From: Tetrahymena thermophila SB210
Taxonomy: Eukaryota; Ciliophora; Oligohymenophorea; Hymenostomatida; Tetrahymenidae
DNA: 64,000 bases
NCBI RefSeq assembly: GCF_000189635.1
Contig: NW_002476178.1
Span: forward strand, 248,001-312,000
Direction: 5' to 3'
Shown: in pieces, positions 22,732-36,240 of the stretch
Layout: each line of letters starts with the position of its first letter
Numbering within the stretch: position 1 is the stretch's first letter
The notes under the pieces: model-generated
Database searches by the model: none
Told to the model about the DNA's origin: nothing
The model's input: only the letters and a program-made list of their open reading frames with translations
Program-made: the position numbers and the translations under genes

Positions 22732-25260
22732 TCACTTAAATAAAGTAAAGTTTTTACTTTGCATATTAATAGGATTGTTCATATGTTATTGTTAATGAGG
22801 ATATGAAGCGTAATAACCTAATTAATTTTATTAGTTTGGATGCATTTGATTTAAACCTTAGAAAACAATAGGAGCAGTTTGAATGTATGTGATCGGTTAT
22901 TAATAATATTGTGGTTATTGCAATAAAACAGAATGGGCTTAGTAGGGGTAGACTACTTGCTAATGGTTATTTTTATAGTCCTCATCATCATTTAAGATTT
23001 TTAAAGTTTGCTTTACATCATTAATAGGATCATTGTTAGTAATGTTCTTTTGAAGATTGTTCATTTAAATAGAGTTTTTTCGAAGATTACCATTTTTCAA
23101 AATTTAAGGGGAAGAATTTAAATTTTAGTTTCCATTAGGATTATTCATATTGATATTATTTTAGTTAGAGTTTCTTCTATAGTTAGAATAATTGATGTTA
23201 TTGATATTATTGTTATTGTTGCTGATATTATTGTTATTACTATTATTAGATGCAAGAGGTCCATCAGGTGTTTATTAAGGAGAAATTCTAGCTCTTGTGA
23301 AAGAAATGTGCATCTTACGACCAAGAATCTCTTCTTCATGAAGATTACAAAGAGCATTTATAGCTTCTTCTGAGGTGGAGAATTTAACATGACACATATA
23401 TTTATTTTAATTTTGAATTGGATGGAAGCCTTCTATTTACCCATATAAAGAAAACTTTTCATTGATAACTTCTTGCTTACAGGTATCCTACTTCAAGTTG
23501 GACACATGGAGTGTGTTGGTAACAGGATTAATTGATATTTGTTTGCCATAACGGAAGCGGAAGCTGCTTTTCTCACCTTTCCATACTTCGCATTACTTTT
23601 CACCCTCTTGATTTTCTTTGATAGTCTCATAGTTTGAGTAAAAAATTCTCATTTAATTAGATTCCACCTTCAAGTTATCCAAATGCTCTTTTGCAATTGT
23701 TGCATCTTCTTGGGTTTCGAATTGAATCAAACAATACTTCTTTTCAGTAAAATATAGAATTAATTCAATATTACCAAAATTACTGAAGAGATTATATATC
23801 TTTTTAGTAGTTAGATTCTTTTTCTCTAAACCACGGACATAGATTACTCTAGATTTTTTATTTTCTAGTATATATAAAGGATTTATATATCTACTAGGAT
23901 CTATATCATTTGAGATCGTTCCTCCAACATTTTCGATCCCTTCGCCATTTTTGATCCTATCTGGATGGATTTATTCTCCATCTGATTTTTAATCATCCTC
24001 TTAGGCTTCGTAATCATCTTCGTCTTCCAACTTATAACCTTTGTTGAATAAGCCAAGTTAAGTGTTTCCAATTAGATTTTCAGGGTTGTTGTTACTTGTA
24101 GAAGAAAAGCTGCCTATCTCGTTATTGTTTGTATAATTTTAATTAGGTTGATTTCCAAAAGGTAGGATGAGATGATTACTTCCACATTCATTGTTAAAAT
24201 TATTGCTACTTACAACTGCGGTATTGCTGCCAGATTTGTAGTCATTGCTACTCTTAAAATTTAAGGGACCATTTTAGTTTTACTTATCAACATCTTTTTC
24301 ACTTTAGGGACTGTTGTTATCAATTCTTGAACTACCTATATCTAATTAATCCTAGCTATTGCTTATATCTATCTTTTAGATATTTTACTAGATTTAATTC
24401 ATGTTTGCATCATCAAACTCATAATTTGAAAGATCATTGTTTGAGTTTTGCATATTAGGGTCGTTCATAACCTCTACTTAAACGTTTTTGTTTTCTTGGG
24501 TAATCTATATTGGCTATATATTCTAAAATAGAGAATTCTTTTTTCCTCCTATAATGCTGCCATGTTAAGGTGATACTCTTGTATTTGGTACACTTTCAAA
24601 TTTTCTATATAGCTCACTATAGTCAAACGAGTTATTACGGTGTTTTTCTATAGAATTATGGTTATCACCAAGACCATTTAAAATAGAATTTCTCTAAGAA
24701 CCATTCAAATTAATGGCTTTTTTGGCTAACTAATCTGCAGAGAGAGGATTAAAGTTGGGACTACCTCCTAATACTTACTTTGACAAATTAGAGGCAGAAT
24801 TTATGACTCCGTTTGATTAAAAGTTACTTATTTAATTAACTTTTCTTTGTTTTAACTCACGATAGTCAACTCCGCCAGAATTATTATTTTAAAATACAAT
24901 TTGATCAACTTTAGCATAATAAACTGTCATCTTTGAGCCATCGTCAAATAATTAATAGTTGTTAAGACCATCTCTAGCTTTCTCTGCTTATTCAAGGGTG
25001 GCCATTTCTACAAAAATTTTCCAATTTTTACATTTATCAAAAATAAGGATTTTATATATCTCTCCGTATTTCATGAAAAGCCTATAAATAATATCATGAG
25101 TTATGAGAGTGCCCTTTTTATTGTAAACGCAAACGAGTAAAACTCTCTTTTTTACTGAAACATCGGATATTGTAGTCTTTTAGCTTCTTCTGCCACTATA
25201 GTCAGGAGTTACAATATCACTTTCTACATAAACAAATTTAGAAGAGGAATTATTAGCCAT
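22732..25260 (-). CDS. PTB/hnRNP L-like RNA-binding protein with three RRMs
   Basis: A single exon of 842 codons. RRM1 (about residues 38-117) has VLLVCVYNKKGTL, then RLFMKYGEIYKILIF, as in PTB-family RRMs with non-aromatic RNP motifs. A ~350-residue Asn/Ser/Gln-rich spacer with acidic patches follows. RRM2 (about 468-545) begins SRVIYVRGLEKKNLT and includes LFSNFGNIELILYF. RRM3 (about 578-655) begins NTLHVSNLKQ and ends GRKMHISFTRARI, much like the last PTB RRM. The C-terminus is poly-Asn, then Gln/Tyr/Pro-rich. PTB proteins bind pyrimidine-rich RNA in splicing and mRNA localisation or stability. Length is greater than animal PTB (~530) because of the low-complexity linkers. The family call is good; the exact orthologue is uncertain. 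Confidence 0.85.
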
Positions 25261-26837
25261 TAATAAAAATAAAGTTATTGAGAAAATGATAAACTTTTTT
25301 ATTAAACTGCAAATTTCAAAAAATATTAGCTTTATTAAGCAGAAGAGGCTCTCTCACACTTTCCTTTATTTTTTATTTTAAGGGTTTTTTCTCTTTACTT
25401 ACAAGCTTGCTACTAAATAAATACTTCTTCTTGCTTTGTTTTATTTTTCTTTGTTTTTACTTATTTTTTCACTCTAACTTGTTATGCAAAATTTAGATTC
25501 CTTTGTAAACAAATTAAAAAGAAGTATATGATGTAGGAAATTAATTACTTAATGATTAATAAATACAATTAGTAAAGTAAAAGCTCTTTTTACGAAAAAA
25601 TCTATAGATAATCGATCTTTCTAATTAATTATTATGCTTAATTAGTGATAATTGATAATAAAATAATAATAAATACGCTTTCTTGCTAATCCAAATTTTA
25701 GTTTTCTTTTTTTTTATTATATTTTCCCCTCTTTGTTTTATGTTTATTTGCTTGCTTTGCTAATTGCTATCTAAATATCATTATTATTGGTTTATATTAT
25801 TCGCATGCTAATTATCTTGTATTCTTTTACAAGCAACTCTATTCAAATTATTTAATAAATCACTTTTACTACTTTTAAATAAAGTACATCTATCTCTATT
25901 CTTCTTTTTTTGGCTTAAGTAAGAGGTCAATTTTTCATCATCTCTCCTCTCTCTTTTTCTTAATATCTTCATATTTGATAAGTAAAAATAAAGTAGTATA
26001 AATGCCTATTATTACTAATTCATTGATTGCTTCAAAGAGTTGAATTTCTTATATACGATTTTTTAATTAATCATTTGCTGATTATTTTTATTTGAGTGAA
26101 GGTTATTATTAATGATTTATTGATTTATCATATACGATCTTTGATTTTGAATAAGATATCTTGATTGAGATAGAATTTAAACTTTTTCATATTCAAATAA
26201 CTCGCACAAATAGTCTTAATTACCATTAATTTCTAAGCCAATATTACTAACCTAAAACAAATTTATTCTATGCGTATAAAATTAACATGAAATCTGGTTT
26301 AAATAGCAATTGAAGTTCTTAAATTTTTTACTCACTTACTTTTTAATAAAAGAAAGAGAGTATTAATTAAGGAATATTCAATTTTTATTTACCATTTTAA
26401 CAAGATTTAATTTTTCGTATCTTTATATCAAATATTTTACATGCTTGAACATAAAAACTAAAAAACTCATTTGATAGACTATCTTTCTAGCTTTGGTTGG
26501 TTTCAAAAGAGATAAAAATTGGACATAAATTTAATGCAATCAATTTTTATTTCTATCACTCAAGCATAACCTTTAAGATTTCATTTTTATACAAATATAA
26601 ATACTAGAATTTTTATTTGCATTAATTTTAGAATTTATAATTGAATAATTAAAACAATAATTTTAAAATATTTGAGTTTCATATTTATTTGACAGTTATT
26701 TGTAATTTTACATGTTTATACAAAAAAATTAAAATTAACTTGATTTCAAAAGAATATTTCTGGGGTTTTGAAAGGGAAAATAGGGGTTTAGTTGAAAATC
26801 ATCATCTTTATTACACTGTATTTTTTAATCAATTAAA
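25261..26837. other. Long AT-rich intergenic region upstream of the PTB-like gene
   Basis: About 1.6 kb between the PTB-like start (25260) and the stop of the TPR gene (26838), both minus strand. Pyrimidine-rich on the plus strand near 25380-25450 and 25690-25740, which is purine-rich in the PTB-like leader. No coding exon or RNA gene was recognised. Confidence 0.55.
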
Positions 26838-29028
26838 TCATTGATTTTCAATTATATTTTATTTTAGAATATTTTATGATTATTTTTTCTTAATTGTTTC
26901 ACCATCGTCAACCATTTTAATTTTTTGCTCCATTTCATAAGCCAAATCTTTTAGCCTATTGTTTTCAAATATTTCTTTAGCTTCTTTGAAGTTTCTTTTG
27001 ATTTCGTCTTTAAATTCTTTTTCCTGGCGATTTTATAATATTTAAACAGTTCCAATAATTCTTAAGGTTTTGGCTACTTCTGTCGACTTCTCACCAAATG
27101 CTGCACACTCAGCTTTCTTATAAAATAATCAAAAATGAAGTTAGATATATCATCTTTAGATTTATAAACATTTAAAAAATAAATAAATTTAAGATCATTT
27201 TGTGTTTTTTAATTAAATTAATAAATTTTCATAATTAAGTGTTAATTTAATTTAGTCCTCTAATTCAAAATATTTCATTAATAAACAAAAAAATGTAGAT
27301 TATTGATCAAACTTGGAATAAATTTCTTTTTATCCTTTCAATGTGTCTCTCTCTCTTATTGAGAAATACTTTTTTCTATTTGAAAATTCAAAGAATTTTA
27401 TTTTTTAAATTAGATCTAAGCTTTTCACTTTAAGTTGACAAATAACGCTTTTTTTTTTTATACAGTAATATATGATAGAAATTACTTTAATTTCTTTGAG
27501 TTCATTAATAGTTTCTTCATAATAATTATTCTAAAGTAAAATCATTGAAAGCTGTCTCATTACTTTGATGAGTCGTTTATCCTTGAATCCATAGACTTAA
27601 ATATATATGCATTTAACCTAATTTTTTTTTAGTGGTAATATTCAATATCAATTTAAAAAATAATCTATCAAGATACTTTCTAAAGTGAATCTATTTGATC
27701 ATCAATTTTGCTAGCTTTTTACTAATATTTGCTCAGAGTTAAAAGCAATCCAGCTACATAATCTGGATCATCATATTCTTAATCAATAAGAGCCTCTATA
27801 ATAATCAATTAAATAAATTAATTAATATTAAATTTTTAAAATATTTAAAAGAAGTTATACAAATAGCTCTTGTCTAATCATCTATAGCATTTTGATAGTC
27901 GTCTTATAAAGACCATATTTTAGCTTTTTCGACATTAGTCATAGCTATAGCAATCTATTCTGCTTTCTCATCTAATTTGGTTTAGTTTTTTATCTATATT
28001 TAATATATGTCATCTATAATTTTCTAGGCTTCCGTATAATTTTTCTTTTTCAAGTAGCACTTATATTTGCAGTATAAGGTTTGAACACTATCCAAGCTAT
28101 CTACATTAAAATATTAAAGAGCTTACTCAACTTAATCAAGGCAATCTTCGAAGTTATCAATTTCTAAAAAGCACCTAAAATCAATAAAATTAAAATAAAT
28201 TTAATAAACTCACAAAAAGATAATATATTTATTTTATTATTTTATTCAATATTTTTGTTATTAAAAATATTAATTATTTTAAAGAATTTATAAAAATTTT
28301 TATATTGAAAAATTTGTAGCATTTAAATTTAAAAATTAAGAATCCCTTAATGAAAAATTTTATCATAGCATCATTTTAATTAGGTATTTTACAAAATAAC
28401 TTAATTATTTATTTAATAAGAATTTTATTAAAGAAAAAATATTTACTTTGCTAATTAAGTTAAAATGTTTGCCATCATTTTTTTTGATTTTTCAGTTTGA
28501 CCAAGTGTAATATCAAGTTTATTTTAATGACATTAAGCTAGAGTCAAATGATAAAGAGCAGATTGGTAGGACTTAAAATCCAAATATGCAACCCCTAAAT
28601 TGTAGTTTGCCTTCACTATAGATTCCTCAGGTTTATCATAAATCATAACTAAAATCTGTTAATTAATAATTAATAAAATACACTTGTTTATACAAACATT
28701 TTACTTTTGTTAAAGATAGTTGCTTTATTCTGAAATCCACAATTTTTTCTTTATCGCTAGAATTCTATTTAATTTATTCAGTTAATTAATTAATCTCCAT
28801 TTCTATTTGGTTTATTGCTGGTTTATTTCTCATTTGAACTTGCTATTAAATAAACATCTTCCTTTTATCAATATCTGCATTTTGTTGCTCTGATTAATAA
28901 TTATCCTAAATATTCTACATGTTATTTTAATATTGCATTTAATTGACATTTTAAAGTTAATCTCTATTTTATCCACTAACATCCAAAGAGTTTTAATCCT
29001 CAATTTCATCTTCATTCATATTTTTCAT
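26838..29028 (-). CDS. Tetratricopeptide-repeat (TPR) protein, multi-exon
   Basis: The gene starts at ATG 29028 (MKNMNEDEIEDQNSLDVSG) and ends at TGA 26838, with about six introns of 60-250 nt. Exons are read by eye and some edges are approximate. Repeated helix pairs fit TPRs: VKANYNLGVAYLDFKSYQSA with LYHLTLAQCHQNK; NFEDCLDQVEQALQYF with TLYCKYKCYLKKKNYTEAQK; then segments EQIAIAMTNVEKAKIW and KRLIKVMRQLSMILLQNNYYEE. TPRs form a curved scaffold for protein binding. The N-terminus (~100 residues) is Gln/Asn-rich, and the C-terminus is a charged helix (KRNFKEAKEIFENNRLKDLA). No catalytic domain is seen. The repeat spacing resembles Rapsyn/LGN or intraflagellar-type TPR proteins, but I cannot choose. 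Confidence 0.75.
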
Positions 29029-29636
29029 ATTGGCTTAAAATCAGATACAAATAAATGTCTATAAAAAATCACTTTTAATCTACAAATTAAATTTCTACTA
29101 AAGATTATTTTGAAACAATTACAAAAAGTGTAAAATCTTATATTTAAAATTAATTAAAAAATACAAATCAAATAAAAAAAAATATGTAATTTAAATATTT
29201 TTTTGATCATTTAAAGAAAGAATAACAAATATTTGTAAATTTTAAGAATAGGAATACTGATATAAAATTATATACTAGATAGAAAAATAATAATTTTTCA
29301 TATTTTAAAAGAATTTTAAAAACTTTTATATTTTCTATTAACCTATAAAATAAGGTGATAATTTATTTAAATGATAAGATATAATTATTTTTATTTTAAA
29401 ATATAGATTTTTTAAATGTATATTTTATTATTGTTTAGAAGGGAGTGTTAGCAAGATAGCCAACAATTAGATTTTCTTTTTAATATTTTTAATAAGAGCT
29501 TTTGCATAAATATATGTACTTTATGTTTTAGTTTGTTGATTTTGACTATCTTTGGTCAATTTTCTTTCAAAGATGATAATAGGAAAAAAAATTATATTCA
29601 TCATTTTATTTAGTTTATTTTAGTATATTGTTTCAT
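29029..29636. other. AT-rich intergenic region
   Basis: Between the start of the TPR gene and the stop of the PP2C gene (same strand). Nothing recognised beyond A/T tracts. Confidence 0.55.
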
Positions 29637-32600
29637 TCATTTGGTTATTAAATTTTTTACCAAATTTTATCTAAATTTCGTTTCGCCAGTAACAATTCCA
29701 TTTATTTACTGAATTTTACCTTGAGATGTGTTTGTAATATTTTGTTGCTTTATTTTAACTGATAACTGTTAAGTGTTATAAAGGGGAGATAATTAAACAC
29801 CTGCTTACGAATTATTTTAATTGTCCAATCCGACTTTGGAAGAGCGAGTTGCGTACCCTGTTTTGCTCATGCTATTTAATTGTTTAAGGCTGGTTGTTTA
29901 AACTTCTTCCTAGCTATTTTCAGCTGTTCTCTTTTTTTATTAATTACTCAATGGCAATCTCGAAACCAAACTTTAATAACTCAGTTAAGTAGATTTTTAT
30001 TCTATATTTTCTAAATTGGAATCTTTTTCACTCAAAGGAGTTTACTCAGTGCTGCTACTGCTTTGATTTAAGCTATTTCCATTCTTTATTTATTTTTCTA
30101 ATGGGACAAGAAGCTGTGGACTCAAATTTGATTGTTTTTTATCAATTATACTTGTTTAAGGTTTTGCATCGTTCTTTGAAATTAGGTTGTGAGATGCAAA
30201 ATTTTACCCGTGACTCTATGCTGAATTCACAGAAGATGAAATATTTTATAAAATTTTCTGATTTTTATTTACTAATTAATTGTTAGCAGTTAAAGAGTTA
30301 GATGGGATGGGAACAATAGATTATTCATTTTGAGTAATCTAAGTTATTTAAGCCTCATTAGAACTAGCATGTTTGTCAAAGAGAAGTTTTTCTATATTAT
30401 CAAAGCCTATCATAACTACTGTAATATTATCAAGAGTTTTTCTAGCTATAGATAATTTCATTATATTCTCAACTGATTTACCAGCAAACTCGTGAATATT
30501 TTCTCCTAAAGCTTCATTTTTAGTGGTATCCCATACTATTTGTCCTATTTCTTGACTTGTTAATTTGTCGTAAATTCCATCACCTGTTTATTTTAATTTA
30601 AAATCAACTTGAAAAAAATTTATTATTTAGATATTACATCCCATAACTATGAAATCATGGTTAGGCTGAATTTTAAATGATTTAATTTCAGGTGTAGATA
30701 CAACCACTTTAGGATTTCCTCCATAACGTGGCAGCTTTGCTTCAATATCTCCAAAAGTTCTAGTAACAGAGAGTCTTCCAGGAAGTACACGATAAGGTCC
30801 CACTATTGTTTGTGGATCTTCTAATTTTCTGTCTGTAGTGCTGATCTATTGAATTTTAGTTCTTTTATAATTAATTATTAACAATTCTTAAAATATTTGC
30901 ACATTAGAAAATATTTTTTTACTGGTAAACTTTTCCTCCATTTTCATGTATTCTTAAATTTTCTACTTCATCCATCGGCTTATGATCTCTAGTTAGAGCA
31001 TATATATTTTTACCACCATCTTAGCTCATAACAGCTCTGCTGTCTCCTACATTTGCAATATAGCATGTATCACCTATTATTTAAATAAAAATTATTTTAA
31101 ATAACAAAAAAATGAAAAAAAATTATAATAACTCTTATATGAAATGTTATTTAAAATAAAAGTTTAATCATAAATTATATCAAAACTCTAATGATTGTGA
31201 AGAAATGAAGATTCGTTACCCACAATTAAGACAACCAAAGCACAACTACCTGATCTATCTAGTTATCCCCCTCTGTTAATTTACGATTAAGCTTGTTTTA
31301 GAAACTAAATTTCTGCTTATTCAAAACCATTTTTAATAGCTTCTTTAGGATTCCATGGAAAATTCTAATCTTTGATGACATACTAATGTAAGTGATCTCT
31401 CAAGAAATCTGCACAGTTAACTCCTCCGTGTCCATCATAAACTCCGAAAAAGGAACATTTTGGCCATTGCTCATCGCTTTATCTATTTTAAGGTTTCATG
31501 ATATTTAGAATTATTGAAACTCTATCCTCATTATAATTTCTTACTAGTCCTTAATGTGTTTTAGCAGCATAGCAGCAGACTATTCCATTTCTTTTTATTG
31601 AAAATTTCGTAGGATCAGCATCAGGAATTATTCCTTATTATATGAATATAAATTATTTTTTATGTATGAAATTGTTAGTATTTGAAGATTCATAAATTAA
31701 TTAATTATTTTAAGCTTCTTTGGAAGAAATTATGAATGAATGAATGATAGTAAATTTAAATATTTATTTTAAATGAAGTATTTGTCTTTTTTAAATTATT
31801 AATTTTTAATCAGCGTTTTAAAAAATGTTTAGATTTAAATGCAAAATTTTAAACTAACAATTTGAATTTGATTGATTTTAATTGTAAATAAAATTTTAGA
31901 AAAAGAAAATATTTTAAATTCCAAATCTGTAATATTGATAACAAATAAATACACATACCTTTTTGAGCTTGTTCGTATAAGTTACATTCTTTCATCATTT
32001 CTAATACTGATTCATCTAAATCTTCTATTTCTTCTTGATTATTTCCATTCCAAGTACCGTTTTATGAGGTTAAACTCTTTATAAAATGTTGTGTTTTTTT
32101 TATGAATCTAGTGTCATCAGAATAAGGAATACCAACATTTTAACTATTGTTACTATTGATTGAATTATTTGATAAATTTAAGCTGTGATTTCCTGCTTAT
32201 CCTTAAGTGTTCGATTAGCCACTACTGTTTAAGTAATTCATTGTATTTTAATTGGTTGTAGATGCTGGAGAAGATGTTGATAGAATGTTATAGCCTCCTT
32301 AATTTATTAAATTAGGTGATTGACTACCCTAAAGTGTTGGTGAGCGCTATTATTGTTTGGGCTAATTTTTTCTGATGGTGGTAAATCCTTTTTATGTTTA
32401 GCTTGATTAAGTATTCATTCCACCTCCTTGCTTTAAATTTGATAAATATCCAGCATTCTATTATGAAAAGTAGAAATTATTATTTGTATCAATGTAAAGT
32501 TTTTTATTTTTCATTGAGTTAGGAGAGAAGAGCTAATCTCCTTAATTATTACTTTGTTATTATATTAATGGTGGCTAGCTCAGTTAATTTGGCTACTGAT

Positions 32601-33296
32601 TATTATTTTGAGTACTGCCTGAAAGCATTGATTGTTAGTTCTATTATTGTTGTTATTATTATTGCTATTAATATTAATGCTACATTTATGTCGAATGAGT
32701 TTGACCATTATTTTATGATTTCTGCTTTTGCAAACCTAGTTAACTCTCAATATATCCGCTTGAATTTGTGAATGAGTTCATACTTTATCCTAGATAGGAT
32801 TTTGGTGAGCTGGAGTTGGATAGCTGTTTATTGCTATTTTGAAGTTGTTATTACTGTTAATGCTACATTTATTGGTTATTGTTGAAAATATTTCCAAAGT
32901 AGTAATTGTTATGAAAAGCTGGAGAATTTCCTTATGTAGATTGATTAGAAGCGCTCAATATACCAACTTGTCCATTTGCAGTTGTGTAATTGCCAATTTA
33001 GGTTTGGATAGCATATGCTTAAGAGTTTTAAGATATTTATTAGCTTGATAAATTTGTTTGCAACTATAACTACTATTACTGCTACTGCTACTATTATGAC
33101 TAAGTTATTGGTTACAACTTCTTTTTTGACTATAGTTATGAGTAGTTAATTCCTAATTATAAAATAATTTTTAGTAAAAGATAAAATCTTAATTTAATAT
33201 TTAGTTTGATGTATTTTAGTCATCTTGTTTTAAAAAGTATTAGTTAAAAAAATATTTACCTGAGCTCATCTATCTTTATTGAAGAAAATTACTCAT
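29637..33296 (-). CDS. PP2C-family Ser/Thr phosphatase with Gln/Asn-rich arm
   Basis: Metal-dependent phosphatase of about 985 residues in six exons (33296-33260, 33152-31959, 31633-31220, 31073-30923, then two more to 29637). Residues 1 to about 410 are Gln/Asn/Ser-rich, with poly-Gln runs written mainly in TAA and TAG. The catalytic domain (about 415-740) has the PP2C motifs in order: RNYNEDR, FFGVYDGHGGVNCADF (metal Asp and Gly), DRSGSCA, YIANVGDSRAV, LTRDHKP, VLPGRLSVTRTFGD, FIVMGCDGIYD and DNITVVM. All metal-binding aspartates I can place are present, so it should be active. The C-terminal ~240 residues are again low complexity. One intron splits the CDG of the MGCDGIYD motif. PP2C enzymes reverse stress and kinase signals; the target here is unknown. 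Confidence 0.93.
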
Positions 33297-34346
33297 TCTA
33301 TTTACTTTTTATCAAAAAACTTTGTATTCAGTATATTTTATTTTTTATTGATTCTATTTTGTTTTGTTTTGTTTGGATTGTATATTTAATGAATATATAT
33401 TTTTATGCATGTATATATATGAATTTACAGTTGAATGTTAATAATTAAATAGAGTTATTTACTAAAGTGTTTAAATTTCTTTTTTATTTATGTCACCTTT
33501 TTTAAGATTTTGAGTCATTAATTAATTTTCTCATTAAAAAATGCCATATAAACTCGTTATTTCTTCAAATCAATAATTATTGCAACGAAATCTACCAAAG
33601 CTATTTATTCTACTCTATTTAATTTATCAGCAAATTAGCATGTTACTAGCATTAACCATTTTACCTCTATTAATAATCAACTTTACAAGGTTCAAAAAAA
33701 AAAAAAAATAGAAAAACTGATCTTGTTTTAATTTTTATTTTCTGGTTTTATAAATTCTCGAAATATTTAATTTGGGATTTATACATTTGCTAAGAATGAT
33801 TAAAACAAATAATCTACTCAATTTGTATTAGAAATTTTTTATTTGTTAAAAGGGTTGTAATAATTTCAGTTAATCAAGAATAGTTTCTTTAACATTTAAT
33901 TAAAATATGTTTTTTAATATAAATAAAAATTAATACATTAATAAAAAAAATGTGAAATTAGAATAATAAAATATAATTTTAAACAAAAAATAAGCAAAAA
34001 AATTAATTAACTAATTTGCAAAGAAGTTAAAATTTTTCAAAAATATGTTCAAAACACAAATAAAAAATATAAATGTTAATGCTCTACTTGTAAAAATATC
34101 TATAAATTAAGAAGAGATGGAGTTGGATGACTATTTATTTTATTAGCAAGTTTTGAAAAAAGTAGACGTTTTACATAAATATATATAAAAATTAAATACT
34201 AAATTAAATCTCATAAGTAATAATTGAGAGCTTTAATCTTTTTAGAACAATTTATTTATTTATTATTATTTATTTAAATTTCTGTCAAGTTACTTACTTA
34301 CAAATACATGCAAAAATATTAATCAAATAAAAGTTTAGTAAAGTTT
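33297..34346. other. AT-rich intergenic region
   Basis: Upstream of the PP2C gene and downstream of the PKA regulatory subunit (both minus). Contains an A14 run near 33695 and TTTTG repeats near 33355. No gene recognised. Confidence 0.55.
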
Positions 34347-36240
34347 TCATTAGAAGGCACTATATTTTTCAAGTCCTTTTTTTAACTTATCTTCAACTAC
34401 AACTAATGTATTTCTATAATCTCTTTCTCCAACAATAAGTACGCTAGTTTTTTCAGCCTTTAAATTAATTATAAATATGTATTTATTTAATTTGATGCAA
34501 ACAAATTCTATTATTATTTTACATTTGAAACAAATGAGAAGGGTTATGGCTTTTAAGTCAGCACAGGAATTTCACCAAAATAGTGCCCACTTTCATATTT
34601 AAATAATTCTTTATCATTTTACTTTGCTACAACTTCACCTTAATAAACTATATAAATATTCGTGTTATTGCTACCCTAAAATTAAAAAAAAAAATTAATT
34701 ATTTTAATTTTAAATGTAAGTCTTTAAATTATAAACTATCATCAAATTAATATATTTATAATTCATTCATTCATTTTTAAACTAAAATTACTAAATTATG
34801 TCTATATTTTTATTATAATTATGGTTGAATAAAGAAAAATATTTTTATTATTTTATCAAAAATTCCTTAAATCTTTCTATTTTAATTTAGAATCACTTCG
34901 ATTAATCGATTGATACAAATTAAAAAAAAATATTTGCTACTATTTTTTCTAAATTTACACTAGATTTATTTAGAGATTTGATTTTTTTAAAAGTTTATTA
35001 TAATTAAAAGAAGTGTTTTAATTTAAATACTTGTTAAACAATAACTTCATTCTTTTAGAAATCATGAACTTCTACTGCATCTGCTAGCTTAGTTTTTTCA
35101 TAAGGATCATCGATTGTTTTCAATAATTCAAAAGTTTTAAAGAAATCCTCATAAAGAGCTCTTCTTTTCATTGATGCATCCTTCACTATATGATTAAAAG
35201 TTTCTCTATCGAGACCATATAAAACTACATCAGTCTTAGCCTTAATAGAAGCAGCTCTAGGGGCATTATATAGAAGGGCAAGCTCACCAAAATACTCTCC
35301 AGGTTAGTAAGTCTTAAGATAAGTTGGTTCAGGTTTATCAAAGTACTTCTTAAAGCAATCTAATTCACCTGATTCTACAACATAAAGCAAGTTACCTTCT
35401 TCTCCCTGATTTATAACTTAATCACCTGCCCTATTTTTAAAATTTTATCATTAATTTATTTTACAGATCAAGCTTTGATTTATTCGTTTATCATGTAAAA
35501 AATGTAAATTTGGCAGTTCCTTCTTTAATGTACTTAATTGCTACTATTTGTTGATTTTTTTAGTAGTAAAAATAACCATTCATTGATTAATCTTAATTTT
35601 TATGCTATAGTTCTTTCATAAGTAATTATTTGCTTAATACTTTAATTGGTTTCGTGAAGAATATTTAAATTTGTGAGATTAGAATATCATATAGATAATA
35701 AAAAAATATTTGGAGAAATAAAAGTATTTCATATTTGTTTACTTAAAACGAACTTCTTCCATCGCATTCACTACAATATTTCTTTCGTTTTCTTCTAAAG
35801 CACTAAACATGAAGACTCCTTAGAGACGTTTTTTGATATTTTCAACTGTTTCTTGAGGTTTTGCAATAACTCTTGGCTGAAAATTTTCTCTTTTATTGAA
35901 CAAACCATAAGCCTCAGCAGAAACACTAACCCTTTGAATTTATTTATTAACTTTACGGACTTCTATTTCTTATACTTCGTCATCACTTTCGTCTGAAGAG
36001 AAAGAATTTTCTTTTAATTATTATAATTATTGTATTTATATTGTCTTAGATTAAAATCAAAAAAAGGGAAAAAAATTGGAGAAAAGCTTCCTCCTAACTA
36101 TGTTAAATCTAATAAAACTGCAACAATCTAAGCTAGTTATATTCTGCCATTTTTTAGTTTATGCTCAACTTAAAGTTAGAAGAAAGCTATTTGCTGTAAT
36201 TTTTTATATATTTAATAAATTGAATACTTCTTTTGTCCAT
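34347..36240 (-). CDS. cAMP-dependent protein kinase regulatory subunit
   Basis: Inhibits the PKA catalytic subunit until cyclic nucleotide binds. An acidic linker (SSDESDDEV) is followed by an inhibitor-like site (NKQIQRVSVSAEAYG), a conserved linker helix (NIKKRLQGVFMFSALEENER), then two cyclic-nucleotide-binding domains. The first pocket is canonical: FGELALLYNAPRAAS, with the Glu and Arg that hold cAMP. The second is odd: FGEIPVLTQKPQPFSFVSN keeps the Glu but has Gln where Arg is normal. Introns lie within each CNB region (about 34460-34520, 34685-35035 and 35430-35745). The protein ends LKKGLEKYSAF plus Gln, TGA. The 5' end is uncertain: ATG at 36240 opens a frame with no clear dimerisation/docking domain, and an acceptor (CTAAG, near 36053) precedes the confident exon. 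The PKA-R call is strong; the start is not. Confidence 0.88.
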
